Positions 7,011 to 16,160 are shown, counted from the stretch's first letter. The stretch is 26,806 nucleotides of DNA from Gammaproteobacteria bacterium UBA3067 (GCA_002366835.1 DFBZ01000158.1:11987-38792), one strand, 5' to 3'. Notes: generated from the sequence alone by a model not told the origin. Numbers and translations: made by a program.

Positions 7011-7721
7011 TTGGAAACAGGACATATTTTGATTACAGGAGCTAATCGAGGCATCGGTCTAGAGTTGGCACGGCAATACAGTGCCGAAGGCTGGCAGGTG
7101 TTTGCCTGCTGTCGTTCGCCCGAAAATGCGACGGACTTATCCCAGCTTGCCGCTAAGTCGGGTGGAGGGGTGCAGATCATTCCGCTGGATGTTGCCAGAG
7201 AAGGAGCGATACAAATTTTGGCACAAAGCCTTCAGGGGCAGCCTATTGATATTCTTTTTAATAATGCCGCTGTTTATGGCCCTGCTAGTCAGGCGAGACT
7301 GGGGTCTACACAAAGTGACAGCGAGGAGTGGATGCATGTCTTTGCAGTGAATACTATTGCCCCTCTACAGCTTGTGGAGGCGATGAAGCCGAACCTTCTG
7401 CTCGGCAAGCATAAAGTGGTTGCTTTGATGAGCAGTAAAATGGCCAGTTTGAGCGATAATACGTCCGGTGGAGCGATTATCTACCGTAGTAGTAAAACCG
7501 CACTGAATGCCGTGGGTAAAAGCCTCGCAGCCGACCTCGCTGCAGAAGGTATAAAGGTGGCGCTGTTGCACCCAGGTTGGGTGCAAACTGATATGGGCGG
7601 CTCTAATGCCTTAATTAGCACGCAGGAAAGCGTGGCGGGCTTGCGCAAGATTTTAGAGCAGTTCACGCCAGAGAAAAGCGGGCAGTTTTTTAATTATGAT
7701 GGCACTGTATTGCCCTGGTAA
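7011..7721 (+). CDS. SDR-family oxidoreductase (C-factor-like)
   Basis: NAD(P)-dependent short-chain dehydrogenase/reductase with a single Rossmann domain, 236 residues. The cofactor motif TGANRGIG is at 9-16, NNAA at 84-87, the catalytic Ser at 141-142, and Tyr158-x3-Lys162 completes the active site. The PGWVQTDMGG segment after the active site is typical of the C-factor/sniffer-like subgroup. The start is TTG, supported by an excellent AGGGAGGT eight bases upstream; this site overlaps the end of epmC. The stop TAA directly abuts the GTG of the next gene, so translation is probably coupled. The substrate is unknown. Confidence 0.85.
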   Translation: METGHILITGANRGIGLELARQYSAEGWQVFACCRSPENATDLSQLAAKSGGGVQIIPLDVAREGAIQILAQSLQGQPIDILFNNAAVYGPASQARLGSTQSDSEEWMHVFAVNTIAPLQLVEAMKPNLLLGKHKVVALMSSKMASLSDNTSGGAIIYRSSKTALNAVGKSLAADLAAEGIKVALLHPGWVQTDMGGSNALISTQESVAGLRKILEQFTPEKSGQFFNYDGTVLPW

Positions 7722-8450
7722 GTGAGCGACAAGCATTTGTACAAGCTGATTGAGGAAAATGCCCACTTTATTGTGATTCACAAATTCTCCGGTGTGGGGT
7801 TTCACGATGAAAGGGAGGGGGAGGCGCTTCGCCCCGGTTTGGTAAGCGCTCTTAAGGAAGAGTTCACTACGCTTTATCCGGTTCATCGTCTCGATAAAGT
7901 CACTTCCGGTTTGTTATTATTCGCTAAAGATTTAAACACTTGTCAGCAGTTGAATGCATTATTTGCGACCCACCAAATAGAAAAATATTATTTAGCCATC
8001 GCTGATAAGAAACCCAGGAAAAAGCAAGGCCGTATCTCTGGTGATATGTTGAAGGCCCGTCGCGGCGCATGGAAATTGGCTAGAACCAAAGAAAACCCCG
8101 CATTGACTGAGTTTGTCTCCACACCCCTTGGCCAAGGTTTACGCTTGTTTCTATTACGGCCTTATACCGGAAAAACCCATCAGTTAAGGGTTGCTATGAA
8201 AAGTCTCGGTGCGCCCATTATCGGTGATGTTATGTATGGAGACGCGCAACAATCGCTTGGTCATGATCGCGCATACTTACACGCTTTGTGTTTACGCTTC
8301 TCCCTTAATAACGATTCCTTTGAGTTTGTGTCCTTACCTGAAAATGGCCTTCTTTATAAAAATACGGCTTTTAAGAACGCGGTATCAGAAAAATTCTCGA
8401 CGCCCTGGAAGCTTGACTGGAAGGGCGTCCATAAGGGCGTGCCACGATAA
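7722..8450 (+). CDS. RluA-family RNA pseudouridine synthase
   Basis: Isomerises uridine to pseudouridine in rRNA or tRNA. The 242 residues carry the RluA catalytic motif HRLDKVTSGLL with Asp58, the KYYLAI strand, and the RPYTGKTHQLRVAMKSLGAPIIGD segment near 155-178. There is no S4 RNA-binding domain, so it is a compact RluA/TruC-like enzyme; its target position cannot be predicted. The GTG start follows the upstream TAA with no gap and has no strong ribosome binding site, which points to translational coupling with the SDR gene. Confidence 0.88.
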   Translation: MSDKHLYKLIEENAHFIVIHKFSGVGFHDEREGEALRPGLVSALKEEFTTLYPVHRLDKVTSGLLLFAKDLNTCQQLNALFATHQIEKYYLAIADKKPRKKQGRISGDMLKARRGAWKLARTKENPALTEFVSTPLGQGLRLFLLRPYTGKTHQLRVAMKSLGAPIIGDVMYGDAQQSLGHDRAYLHALCLRFSLNNDSFEFVSLPENGLLYKNTAFKNAVSEKFSTPWKLDWKGVHKGVPR

Positions 8451-8525
8451 AGCAAGCAGTGTTATGCTTCACTGTTTCTTTGGCCGAGACACTCAAAGCC
8501 AGACACTTAATAAACGGGAATTCTT

Positions 8526-9731
8526 GTGAGCATTGGTATACCTGAAAATATAATCCCCTTGGATAGCATTCTTCCTGATGAGCCCTTGTTAATGATGGGT
8601 GCTGGGCCGGTTCCGATTCCACCACGGGTGGCAGCCGCAAACTCCATTGTAATCAATCACCTCGGCGATACGCTCGCGCAAGTGATAGAACAGGTGAAAG
8701 CCATGTCGCGTTACGTGTTTCAAACCGAATCAATGCACATACTTGGTGTGGCAGGGCCAGGCTCTGCGGCTATGGAGATGGCTGTTATTAATCTCGTTAA
8801 GCCAGGTAGCAAAGTGCTGAGTATTTGTAACGGTTTTTTCAGTCAGCGACTTGCTGAAATGGCCGAGCGGGTGGAGGGCGATGTAATTAGAATGCAGGTC
8901 CCTGAAGGTGCAGGTGTTTCGCCTGAGGAGATAGAGGTACTTATTAAGCAACATCGGCCTCAAGTGATCACCATCGTGCAGGGTGAAACCTCGAACACCG
9001 TTTACAATAGGGCTTTGCCTGAAATTGGTGCCATGGCGAAAAAATATGGCTGCATGGTGGTGGTGGATGCGGTGTGTACACTGAGCACTATGCCGTTAGA
9101 TATGGATGACTGGGGAGTTGACGCGGTGATTACCGGGGGGCAAAAAGGTTTGTCTTCTATACCTGGCGTGTCTCTGGTGGCATTTTCAGAGCAGGCTTGG
9201 AAACATATTGATGCTCGCCAGGATCGTTTGCGCCACTGGTGCCTGGATGCCAAGCTGGCCGACCAGTTTTGGTATAAAAAGTCTTACCATTATACGGCCC
9301 CTGTTTCCGGAATATTGGCAATGCATGAGGCGCTAAGGCTTATTTGCAAAGAAACCCTGGAGGGCCGTTTTGAGCGCCACGAGACATGCTCACAGGCTCT
9401 GCAGGCCGGTATCGAGGCAATGGGGCTTTCATTGTTTGTTGAACCAAGCGCCCGATTAAATTCAGTAGTGGGGATTAATCTGCCGGAAACGGTAAATAGC
9501 ACTGAGTTATTAAAAACTATGTCTAAGCGTTATCGGGTGGAAATATCCGGGTCTTTTGGCCCTCCTATTGTCCGGATTGGGCAAATGGGCGAACAGTGCC
9601 GAAGTCATAATTTGTTTAGAACCTTGCATGCCCTTGGCGCCAGTCTCGACAGCTTGAAATATACGGTGGATATTCCAGTGGGCATGGCTGAATTAGAGCG
9701 TCGGCTTGATTCTTATGAGCTGAGTTCGTAA
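8526..9731 (+). CDS. Class V aminotransferase (alanine/serine-glyoxylate aminotransferase family)
   Basis: PLP-dependent fold type I enzyme of 401 residues. Visible landmarks are the N-terminal GPVPIPPRV, GPGSAAMEMA near 77-86 for cofactor phosphate binding, Asp181 in VVVDAVCT to hold the pyridine nitrogen, and Lys207 in TGGQKGLSSIPG as the Schiff-base lysine. The family transfers amino groups from alanine, serine or related donors to glyoxylate; the exact pair is not readable here. The start is GTG preceded by CGGGAA. It follows the pseudouridine synthase by 75 bp with no clear terminator, so it may be the last gene of the epmC run. It is convergent with the TauE-like gene only 10 bp away. 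Confidence 0.87.
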   Translation: MSIGIPENIIPLDSILPDEPLLMMGAGPVPIPPRVAAANSIVINHLGDTLAQVIEQVKAMSRYVFQTESMHILGVAGPGSAAMEMAVINLVKPGSKVLSICNGFFSQRLAEMAERVEGDVIRMQVPEGAGVSPEEIEVLIKQHRPQVITIVQGETSNTVYNRALPEIGAMAKKYGCMVVVDAVCTLSTMPLDMDDWGVDAVITGGQKGLSSIPGVSLVAFSEQAWKHIDARQDRLRHWCLDAKLADQFWYKKSYHYTAPVSGILAMHEALRLICKETLEGRFERHETCSQALQAGIEAMGLSLFVEPSARLNSVVGINLPETVNSTELLKTMSKRYRVEISGSFGPPIVRIGQMGEQCRSHNLFRTLHALGASLDSLKYTVDIPVGMAELERRLDSYELSS

Positions 9732-9741
9732 ATTTATTAAT

Positions 9742-10443
9742 CTAGGTTAAATGCCCTTGATGCGGATTGATCAAATAGGGGCCGAATAGAGTCCACAGCC
9801 CAAATAAAATAATAAAAAATCCGGCCAGTTGGCGATAGCCTGCGTTTTGAAATAAACCTTGAAAGGCGGAGGCGAAACGTCCCGTTGCGAATAATGCCGG
9901 CATCGTTCCCAGGCCAAAAAATAACATGGCCAATGCGCCCTGGGTGGCGTTTTCCGCAGCGGAAGACCATATCAAGGCGCTGTAGACCAGTCCGCAGGGT
10001 AACCAGCCCCAAAGGGCGCCAATCCCATAGGCCTTCCATAAGCGATCAATCGGTTTGAGTTTTTCCATCAAGGGTGAGATTTTTTTCCATATCCCGCCTG
10101 TTATTGTTTCCAGGTGCGTTAATACCCGCCACCAATTAGCTACATACAAACCCATCAGGATCAGCATTAGCCCGGCAAGGCCGCGTACCAATAAAATACT
10201 GCCGTCCCCCATCACGAAACGGAAGTGGCTGCTTAAGCCAGCAAAAATTGCTCCCGCCAGGGCGTAGCTGCTGATTCTCCCTAATCCAAATAAAATAGGG
10301 TAGGCAGCAAGTTTCCATTGGCTTTGTGGTAAGGGGATCGCAAAAGAAAGCGCAGAGGCGATTCCACCACACATAAATAGGCAATGAGTGCTGCCAAAAA
10401 AACCAATACTTAGCGCGGTAAAAAGAATAGCCGGGTCAGTCAT
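9742..10443 (-). CDS. TauE/SafE-like (COG2836, UreH/DsbD-type) membrane protein of the cbb3 assembly operon
   Basis: Polytopic inner-membrane protein, 233 residues, about six helices. It has the subgroup's paired cysteines in the first helix, STHCLFMCGG (Cys21, Cys25), and a third at Cys150 in GWLPCGLVYS, as seen in the heavy-metal-handling UreH/DsbD_2 branch. Its ATG overlaps the end of ccoS by 8 bp, so it is the last gene of the ccoGHIS-type operon. Genes of this family often follow ccoS in gammaproteobacteria. A role in copper or redox handling for cbb3 oxidase assembly is inferred from context; sulfite export, the name of the wider family, is unlikely. Confidence 0.82.
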   Translation of the reverse strand: MTDPAILFTALSIGFFGSTHCLFMCGGIASALSFAIPLPQSQWKLAAYPILFGLGRISSYALAGAIFAGLSSHFRFVMGDGSILLVRGLAGLMLILMGLYVANWWRVLTHLETITGGIWKKISPLMEKLKPIDRLWKAYGIGALWGWLPCGLVYSALIWSSAAENATQGALAMLFFGLGTMPALFATGRFASAFQGLFQNAGYRQLAGFFIILFGLWTLFGPYLINPHQGHLT

Positions 10444-10648
10444 GTTTTTTTATGCCGGAATCTGTCTTGGGTTTGGCCTGGGCTTTGTTTTTCCGGGTTT
10501 CTTCAGATTGCCGGTCATCAAAAATAATATCTTGTGCGGGAGACTCCAGATCATCGAACTGGTTTTTATTAACCGCCCAAAGAAAAGCCCAGAAAGCCAC
10601 GGCGAGAAGAATTAAGCCTAGAGGGATAAGAATAAAAAGTGTTTCCAT
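10436..10648 (-). CDS. ccoS: cbb3-type cytochrome oxidase assembly protein CcoS
   Basis: Single-pass membrane protein of 70 residues required to insert heme b and copper into CcoN. The N-terminal helix (about 3-26) is followed by AVNKNQFDDLESPAQDIIFDD, matching the family pattern of a short conserved acidic stretch after the helix. The C-terminal 25 residues are charged and variable. It lies 43 bp after ccoI and overlaps the TauE-like gene by 8 bp. Confidence 0.93.
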   Translation of the reverse strand: METLFILIPLGLILLAVAFWAFLWAVNKNQFDDLESPAQDIIFDDRQSEETRKNKAQAKPKTDSGIKKHD

Positions 10649-10691
10649 TAGCGCAGTCAGTGAAAAAATAGTTAAGGGAGGGGAGTACTTA

Positions 10692-13121
10692 TTAGCGTAA
10701 TCGAAGTGAGTTTAGCACTACCACTAATGAACTGGCAGACATACCGATAACGGCCATATAGGGTTCTATAAAACCAAACGAAGCGAGGGGTAAGGCGACG
10801 CCATTGTAGGCGATGGCCCAGGCCATATTCTGGCGGATAATGCCTAAGGTTTTTTTGGCTACGTCTTTTGTCGTTATAAGTAGTTCAAGGTTTTCCTTAA
10901 GTAACACTACGTCAGCACTGCTTTTTGCTAACTCGGTACCATTCGACACCGCGAAGGACACGTCTGCTTGCGCCAATACAGGTGCATCATTTATACCGTC
11001 GCCCATCATTATTATCTGGTGATTATTGTTTTGCTGTAAGCGCACATATTGCATTTTTTGTTCGGGGCTATAGTCGATGTGAGCAGTGTCAAATTCGAGA
11101 GAGCTTGCTAGTTTTTTCGCGGAGGGGGACGGGTCGCCACTCAACATTACACGCGATAAGCCCTGGCTTTTTAATATTTTCAAGATATCAGGCACTTCTT
11201 GTCGAAGAGGGTCTTCAATATCAAAACAAGCCACGGGACCATGTTCTGATGCGAGGAAAATACGCTGCGTGGCGTTAAGCACATTATCTGGTGGATAAAG
11301 CAGCGTATGAGAAGGGCATAGTGTATTTGCGAAGTCAGCTTTACCAATACGATATAAAATACCTTCTATTAGGCCTTCAACACCTTGATTAGGATAATTT
11401 TTTATTTTTGTTGCAGTGGGAAGGGCGCTCGCTAAAGCGATATTTTGGAATGCCAAACTGATAGGGTGTTCTGAGTTTTTCTCCAGGGTTGTTGCCAACG
11501 TCAGGCTTTCTTCTTCTGAAGAGTTTGATAAAGGCCAAATCGCTTTTAAAGCAAACTTTCCCTGTGTCAACGTGCCGGTTTTATCGAAAACAACGGTATC
11601 GGCTTTGATTATTTTTTCCAGCACATTAGAGCGTGTTAGCAGTACGCCATTTTTCATTAGAGCATTGCTGGCTGCAGTGAGTGCAACAGGTGTCGCCAGT
11701 GAGAGGGCGCAGGGGCAGGTAATAACAAGTACTGAAATGGTGATCCAAAAGGCACGGTCCGGATCAATAAACCACCAAGTGGTGAATACACCCGTTGCAA
11801 TAAGGAGTAAGGCCAAAACGAAATAACGGGCGACTTTATCTGCAAGCAGAGCGATACGGGGTTTTTCTTCCAGCCCACGCTCCATCAATTGCATAATATT
11901 CGATAATAAGGAATGTTGAACTTGCTGTGTTACTTCGAGTAGCAAGGGGCTTTCGATATTTTGACTTCCGCCGCACACTGTATCGCCAATCGATTTGTTC
12001 TTTGGGTTGATCTCTCCCGTTAACAAGGACTCATCCACGCTGCTTTCCCCTTCAATAATACTGGCATCAACGGGAATAGTGCTGCCGGGTTTAACACGGA
12101 TGTGGTCGCCGGGATTTAAGTTGTGAACAGCAACGAGCTCGTCGTCTCTGCTTGATGAAATACGGGTGGCAGTTTCGGGTAAACACTTTAAGAGGGCTTG
12201 AGAGGTACGGTTGGCTCGGTATCGCCCACTGGCTTCAAGGAAACGCCCCAGTGTTAGGAAAAAAATAAACATGGTGACGGAGTCGAAATACACTTCACCT
12301 CTACCCGTAAGCGTTGCCCAAATGCTACTGATATAAGCACCGGCCAGCGCGAGAGAAATGGGCAAATCCATATTGAGGTAAGTATTTCTCAGGCCTTTTA
12401 ACGCAGAGATAAAAAAAGGGCTGCCAGAGTAAATAAGTACACCAGTCGCAACCAATAAGCTCACCCAGCGCAAGAGATTTTCATAAATAGTGTCTATTCC
12501 ACTAAATGCACCGGCGTAGAGGCCAACGCTTAACATCATGACTTGCATCATGCCCAAACCGGAAGCGCCGAGGCGTTTTAGGGCTATTTTTTGACTCTTG
12601 TCTGCATCATCATTAACGGAGCGATGCCAAAGCGGTTGCGCTTGATAGCCCAAAGCGTTGAGCTGATTTAGAATATGGCTGAGTGGAATAATTTCGGGTT
12701 GCCAGCTAAGTCGAGCCTGGTGAGAACCGGTGTTAACGTGGATGGCGGTGACACCTTCTATTTCTTGCAGTCGACTTTTTATTAACCAGCTACAAGCCGC
12801 GCATTGCATGCCATCGATAGATAGCAGGGTGCTGCGTTCACTATTTGAGGTTGGGGTAGAAAAATCATTTTGGTTTTCGTGTTTATCAAAAAATGCACAT
12901 TCAGATTCTGATAAAAGGTTATCACTGGAAGCCGTAGGAGAGGGGCTGGTGCGCTCAGTATAATAGTGGGACAGGCCGCTATTGATAATGCTTTCTGCGG
13001 CATGCAAGCAGCCGGGGCAACAGAAGTTTTGTGTGTCGTTCAGAACCTCCAAGTGGTGATTTTGCCCACGGGGAATTTGAAGGCCGCAGTGGAAGCAGCG
13101 ATTTTCAGTATCGCTTTGCAT
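10692..13121 (-). CDS. ccoI: Copper-transporting P1B-type ATPase of cbb3 assembly (CcoI/FixI)
   Basis: Inner-membrane copper pump that exports copper for the CcoN active site. The 809 residues contain an N-terminal Cys-rich metal-binding domain (Cys9, Cys12, Cys34, Cys35, Cys38), a heavy-metal-associated domain with CAAC (107-110), membrane helices, the actuator loop LTGE (367-370), the transmembrane metal site CPC (469-471), the phosphorylation motif DKTGT with Asp513, HP (552-553) in the nucleotide-binding domain, and GDGINDAP (707-714). The Cys-rich N-terminal domain and the context distinguish CcoI from the detoxifying pump CopA. The gene begins 6 bp after ccoH ends. Confidence 0.95.
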   Translation of the reverse strand: MQSDTENRCFHCGLQIPRGQNHHLEVLNDTQNFCCPGCLHAAESIINSGLSHYYTERTSPSPTASSDNLLSESECAFFDKHENQNDFSTPTSNSERSTLLSIDGMQCAACSWLIKSRLQEIEGVTAIHVNTGSHQARLSWQPEIIPLSHILNQLNALGYQAQPLWHRSVNDDADKSQKIALKRLGASGLGMMQVMMLSVGLYAGAFSGIDTIYENLLRWVSLLVATGVLIYSGSPFFISALKGLRNTYLNMDLPISLALAGAYISSIWATLTGRGEVYFDSVTMFIFFLTLGRFLEASGRYRANRTSQALLKCLPETATRISSSRDDELVAVHNLNPGDHIRVKPGSTIPVDASIIEGESSVDESLLTGEINPKNKSIGDTVCGGSQNIESPLLLEVTQQVQHSLLSNIMQLMERGLEEKPRIALLADKVARYFVLALLLIATGVFTTWWFIDPDRAFWITISVLVITCPCALSLATPVALTAASNALMKNGVLLTRSNVLEKIIKADTVVFDKTGTLTQGKFALKAIWPLSNSSEEESLTLATTLEKNSEHPISLAFQNIALASALPTATKIKNYPNQGVEGLIEGILYRIGKADFANTLCPSHTLLYPPDNVLNATQRIFLASEHGPVACFDIEDPLRQEVPDILKILKSQGLSRVMLSGDPSPSAKKLASSLEFDTAHIDYSPEQKMQYVRLQQNNNHQIIMMGDGINDAPVLAQADVSFAVSNGTELAKSSADVVLLKENLELLITTKDVAKKTLGIIRQNMAWAIAYNGVALPLASFGFIEPYMAVIGMSASSLVVVLNSLRLR

Positions 13122-13127
13122 TTTGAT

Positions 13128-13670
13128 CTACTGACCGAGAAGCAGGGGTTCGTCGAGAGGGAAAACAGCCGTTCCTTTTAAGCGCCAAATAAGTTCTGGA
13201 GCAGTGTTGTTTTCAGTTTCTTGCGCTAAACCCTTGTTCGAAAGGGTAATATGGCGTTTTCCCGTAAGGGTTTGTTGGAGGTTCCCGTGATAACGGGGCG
13301 ACTGGGTTTTTGTCAGGGTTAATCTTTGATCCCGTTCAGCAAGAGTGGGGTGAGTAAGCTCTATATATAATTTTTCAGGAAAACTAAAGCTCGGGTCTGT
13401 GTGAGAAATGCTGAGGTTCAGGTCTCCGCTTATATCATCGACTTTTATTTCGGCCTTGAGGCCGAGAGCAAATGCATTATTATCGTACTCAACGCGGCGA
13501 TTTATGGCCTTGCCATCTTTATACCAGTCATCCTTTACCAAGGAGTCCTGGTTTTCGATGGCAATAAACAGAGTGGTCAGGCCGGCGATGACGGCGCTGG
13601 CAGGCAGGGAGATAATAATCCAGGGCCATAACTGTTTGTACCAGGGTTTCGAATCGAGTATCTCTGTCAT
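13128..13670 (-). CDS. ccoH: cbb3 oxidase assembly protein CcoH (FixH family)
   Basis: Membrane-anchored periplasmic protein that contacts the oxidase during assembly. The 180-residue product has one N-terminal helix (about 16-37), then the family segment KDDWYKDGKAINRR, and a beta-rich periplasmic domain. I chose the ATG at 13670, whose last base of overlap with the ccoG stop gives the coupled arrangement TAATG; a start six codons upstream (13688) would lie inside ccoG and lengthen the protein only slightly. Confidence 0.9.
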   Translation of the reverse strand: MTEILDSKPWYKQLWPWIIISLPASAVIAGLTTLFIAIENQDSLVKDDWYKDGKAINRRVEYDNNAFALGLKAEIKVDDISGDLNLSISHTDPSFSFPEKLYIELTHPTLAERDQRLTLTKTQSPRYHGNLQQTLTGKRHITLSNKGLAQETENNTAPELIWRLKGTAVFPLDEPLLLGQ

Positions 13671-15103
13671 TAATTTTGATCCACCCAAAGAGGGCCAATA
13701 AAACGGCTGGCCTGCTGTATACTTAAGTTTTCATCGCGTTCTGCGGTGATATGGAATTCTATTTTTTGATTTACAATGGTCAGATGATCGGGGTCTATTT
13801 CAAGGCCGACGGGAACGTTGCGAATCTCTCCTGCCTCAACCCGTAATGAGCTTGGGCCTTGGTAGTGTAGATCGTTAACCGCGCTAACAGCGATACGATA
13901 CACTTCAGCTTGCTGGGATTTATTCATTATTTTTAATAGGTAAGTGTTTTCCACTAAACCCATCGATGTATTTCGATAAAGCGCCCCACGATCCCTAGTA
14001 ACCGTTAGATCAACGGGCTGTCTTGTGAAGAGTAACGTTAACAAGATGATGCCAATAATGCTCAACAGAATCGAGACAATAATAACTCGAGGGCGAAACA
14101 GGCCGCGTGTCGGTAAATTATGTAAGGCATTCTCGGTGGTATAGCGAACAAGGCCCTTTTCATAGCCCATTTTTTCCATCACTTGATCGCAGGCATCTAT
14201 ACACGAGGCGCAGGTGATGCACTCGTATTGCAGACCATTTCTAATGTCTATGCCGGTAGGGCAGACCTGGACACACTGCATGCAGTCTATGCAATCCCCT
14301 AAGCCTTGCTCTTTATAGTCGCTGCTTCTTTTACGCGCGCCACGATCTTCGCCCCTCGCTGCATCGTAGGAAACAATTAAGGTATCGCTGTCGAACATGA
14401 TGCTTTGGAAGCGTGCATAGGGGCAGCCATGCAGGCAAACCTGCTCGCGCATCCAGCCGGCGTTAATGTATGTCGCGAGGGTAAAAAACAGGAGCCAAAA
14501 AGTCTGCCAGGTATTCAGATCGAAGCTCAAAAGCTGATCGATGAATGTTTGAACGGGGGTAAAATATACCAAAAAACCAAGAGCGGTGAGCAGTGATACG
14601 AGCAGCCATAAAAAATGCTTGATCAGTCGTTTTTGTACTTTATTCGGACTCCATTCACTATTGCTAAGTTTGATGCGTTGATTTCGACTGCCCTCTACAA
14701 AAGTTTCTATCCAGATGAAAAGTTTGGTCCAAACCGTTTGAGGGCATGCGTATCCACACCAGACGCGGCCTGCATAGGTCGTTATTAAAAATAACCCGAA
14801 TGCAGCGGATATTGCGAATAGAGAGAGCAAGAAAAAATCTTGTGGCCAAAGGGTGTAGCCAAAGATATAAAATTTCCTTGCTGGCAGGTCGAAAAGAATT
14901 GCCTGACGGCCGTTCCACTGAAACCAGGGTACGATGAAATAGCCAACGATAAAGAGGTATACGATAAAAGCGCGTATGTTTTCAAAGCTACCCTTGACTG
15001 CTTTTGGGTAAATTTTATCGGGCGTAAATGCCGATGTGCTTTTCACCTTTCCCACAGTTTTATTGCAAGATGGTTCTTGTTTAAGAGGTATCTTCTGCGT
15101 CAT
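13670..15103 (-). CDS. ccoG: cbb3 oxidase accessory protein CcoG (RdxA/FixG family ferredoxin-like)
   Basis: Membrane iron-sulfur protein, 477 residues, linked to copper reduction during cbb3 assembly. It has about five membrane helices and two [4Fe-4S] motifs: Cys271, Cys274, Cys277, Cys281, and Cys295, Cys298, Cys301, Cys305. Membrane-proximal cysteines are also present in WCGYACP (116-121) and CLHGCP (223-228), as in the family. The C-terminal third is an Ig-like periplasmic domain after the helix near 340-362. The ATG is preceded by AAGAAGG. It is the first gene of the accessory group, separated from ccoP by 161 bp that hold a hairpin and a possible -10. Confidence 0.94.
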   Translation of the reverse strand: MTQKIPLKQEPSCNKTVGKVKSTSAFTPDKIYPKAVKGSFENIRAFIVYLFIVGYFIVPWFQWNGRQAILFDLPARKFYIFGYTLWPQDFFLLSLFAISAAFGLFLITTYAGRVWCGYACPQTVWTKLFIWIETFVEGSRNQRIKLSNSEWSPNKVQKRLIKHFLWLLVSLLTALGFLVYFTPVQTFIDQLLSFDLNTWQTFWLLFFTLATYINAGWMREQVCLHGCPYARFQSIMFDSDTLIVSYDAARGEDRGARKRSSDYKEQGLGDCIDCMQCVQVCPTGIDIRNGLQYECITCASCIDACDQVMEKMGYEKGLVRYTTENALHNLPTRGLFRPRVIIVSILLSIIGIILLTLLFTRQPVDLTVTRDRGALYRNTSMGLVENTYLLKIMNKSQQAEVYRIAVSAVNDLHYQGPSSLRVEAGEIRNVPVGLEIDPDHLTIVNQKIEFHITAERDENLSIQQASRFIGPLWVDQN

Positions 15104-15142
15104 GGGCCTTCTTTAGTGCAAGATTTATTGCGTAGCTATAAG

Positions 15143-15148
15143 ATTATA
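15143..15148 (-). promoter_or_regulatory. Candidate -10 of ccoG
   Basis: Minus-strand TATAAT, 40 bases before the ccoG ATG. No good -35 is visible at 16-18 bp and no FNR-type box was found nearby, so it may be a secondary promoter between ccoNOQP and ccoGHIS. Weak call. Confidence 0.35.
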
Positions 15149-15205
15149 ACCAATTTAAGGAGGAGCCGCTTGTGCAGTATAAATATGCTGCTTATAGAGC
15201 GAAGG

Positions 15206-15245
15206 CTCAACCATCAGCTCCTTTCGGAGGAGTCTGATGGTTGAG
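15206..15245. terminator. Strong hairpin between ccoP and ccoG, no T run
   Basis: Perfect 12-bp arms CTCAACCATCAG (15206-15217) and CTGATGGTTGAG (15234-15245), with an inner stem CTCC-TTTC-GGAG (15218-15229). It begins 20 bp beyond the ccoP stop. Neither strand has a T run after it, so partial termination or 3'-end protection of the ccoNOQP transcript is more likely than full termination. Confidence 0.6.
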
Positions 15246-15264
15246 GTCTAGTTGCAACTGAGTT

Positions 15265-16158
15265 TTATTCAGCTGTTTTGGCGAAATTGTAAATATAAGT
15301 GGCTAGGATATGTACCTTTTCTTCCCCGAGGAGGTCTTTGTGGGAAGGCATTTTTCCAGAGCGGCCTTGATTAATCGTTTGTTCAACCATTTTTTGCGAG
15401 CCGCCGTAGAGCCAAATACCGTCAGTTAGATTCGGTGCGCCAAGTAGCTGGTTGCCTTTCGCTTCCATACCATGGCAGGCGACACAAAACATTTTAAACT
15501 TTTGCTCGCCTTGCGAAGCTGCCTCAACGTCAACGCTGTAGCCGTTCAAGCTGCGCACATAACTAGCGACTTGTTTAGTTCCTTCTTCCCCTAAAGCGGC
15601 ACCTAGTGCTGGCATCATGCCCGAACGCCCCATCATGATAGACTGTTTAATTTGCGCGGGGTTTGAGCCATACAGCCAGTCATTATCTGTCAGGTTGGGG
15701 TAGCCTTGTGCCCCCCTGGCATTTGAGCCATGACACACAGCGCAGTTGTTGGAGAAGAGACGCTGCCCCATACTAAGAGCTTCGTCATTATTTACGAGCT
15801 CTTCAATGGGAGTCGCAGCCATTTTTTCATAGATAGGGCCGTATGTATTTTCGGCTTTGTCCATTTCTGTTTGCCACTGCCCAGTGGATGACCAGCCCAA
15901 AATGCCTTGGTAACTCCCTAGTCCAGGGTAAAGGGCAAGATAACCGAGGCCATAAATAATGCTTATCCAGAACATGAGGTTCCACCACTTTGGTAGCGGG
16001 TTGTTTAACTCTTCGATGCCATCGAATGAGTGCCCCATTGATTCACCTTCTTTAATATCTCCCGTACCCATATTGTGGGTGAAATAAAGCAGGATGGCCG
16101 ACCCAAATATCAGGCCCAGTACAATTATAATAATATACCAGTTCCAAAAGCTGCTCAT
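15265..16158 (-). CDS. ccoP: cbb3-type cytochrome c oxidase subunit III (diheme CcoP)
   Basis: Membrane-anchored diheme cytochrome c that brings electrons into the oxidase. It has 297 residues, two N-terminal helices (about 6-27 and 58-78, with the CcoP signature NPLPKWWN between), and two heme c sites, Cys139-AV-Cys142-His143 and Cys225-VA-Cys228-His229. Each heme domain has a Met in the GRSGMMP or GRSGKMP loop as the axial ligand. The ATG lies 2 bp after the ccoQ stop. Last structural gene of the oxidase operon, before the hairpin at 15206-15245. Confidence 0.96.
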   Translation of the reverse strand: MSSFWNWYIIIIVLGLIFGSAILLYFTHNMGTGDIKEGESMGHSFDGIEELNNPLPKWWNLMFWISIIYGLGYLALYPGLGSYQGILGWSSTGQWQTEMDKAENTYGPIYEKMAATPIEELVNNDEALSMGQRLFSNNCAVCHGSNARGAQGYPNLTDNDWLYGSNPAQIKQSIMMGRSGMMPALGAALGEEGTKQVASYVRSLNGYSVDVEAASQGEQKFKMFCVACHGMEAKGNQLLGAPNLTDGIWLYGGSQKMVEQTINQGRSGKMPSHKDLLGEEKVHILATYIYNFAKTAE

Positions 16159-16160
16159 AT

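Noticed and set aside
9755..9775. TTGAT and TTGATCAA repeats resembling an FNR box
   Set aside because: The spacing does not fit TTGAY-N4-RTCAA and the site is inside the end of the TauE-like gene, not before a promoter.
11416..11826. Plus-strand frame of 136 codons inside ccoI
   Set aside because: It is antisense to conserved ATPase motifs and has no ribosome binding site or family resemblance.
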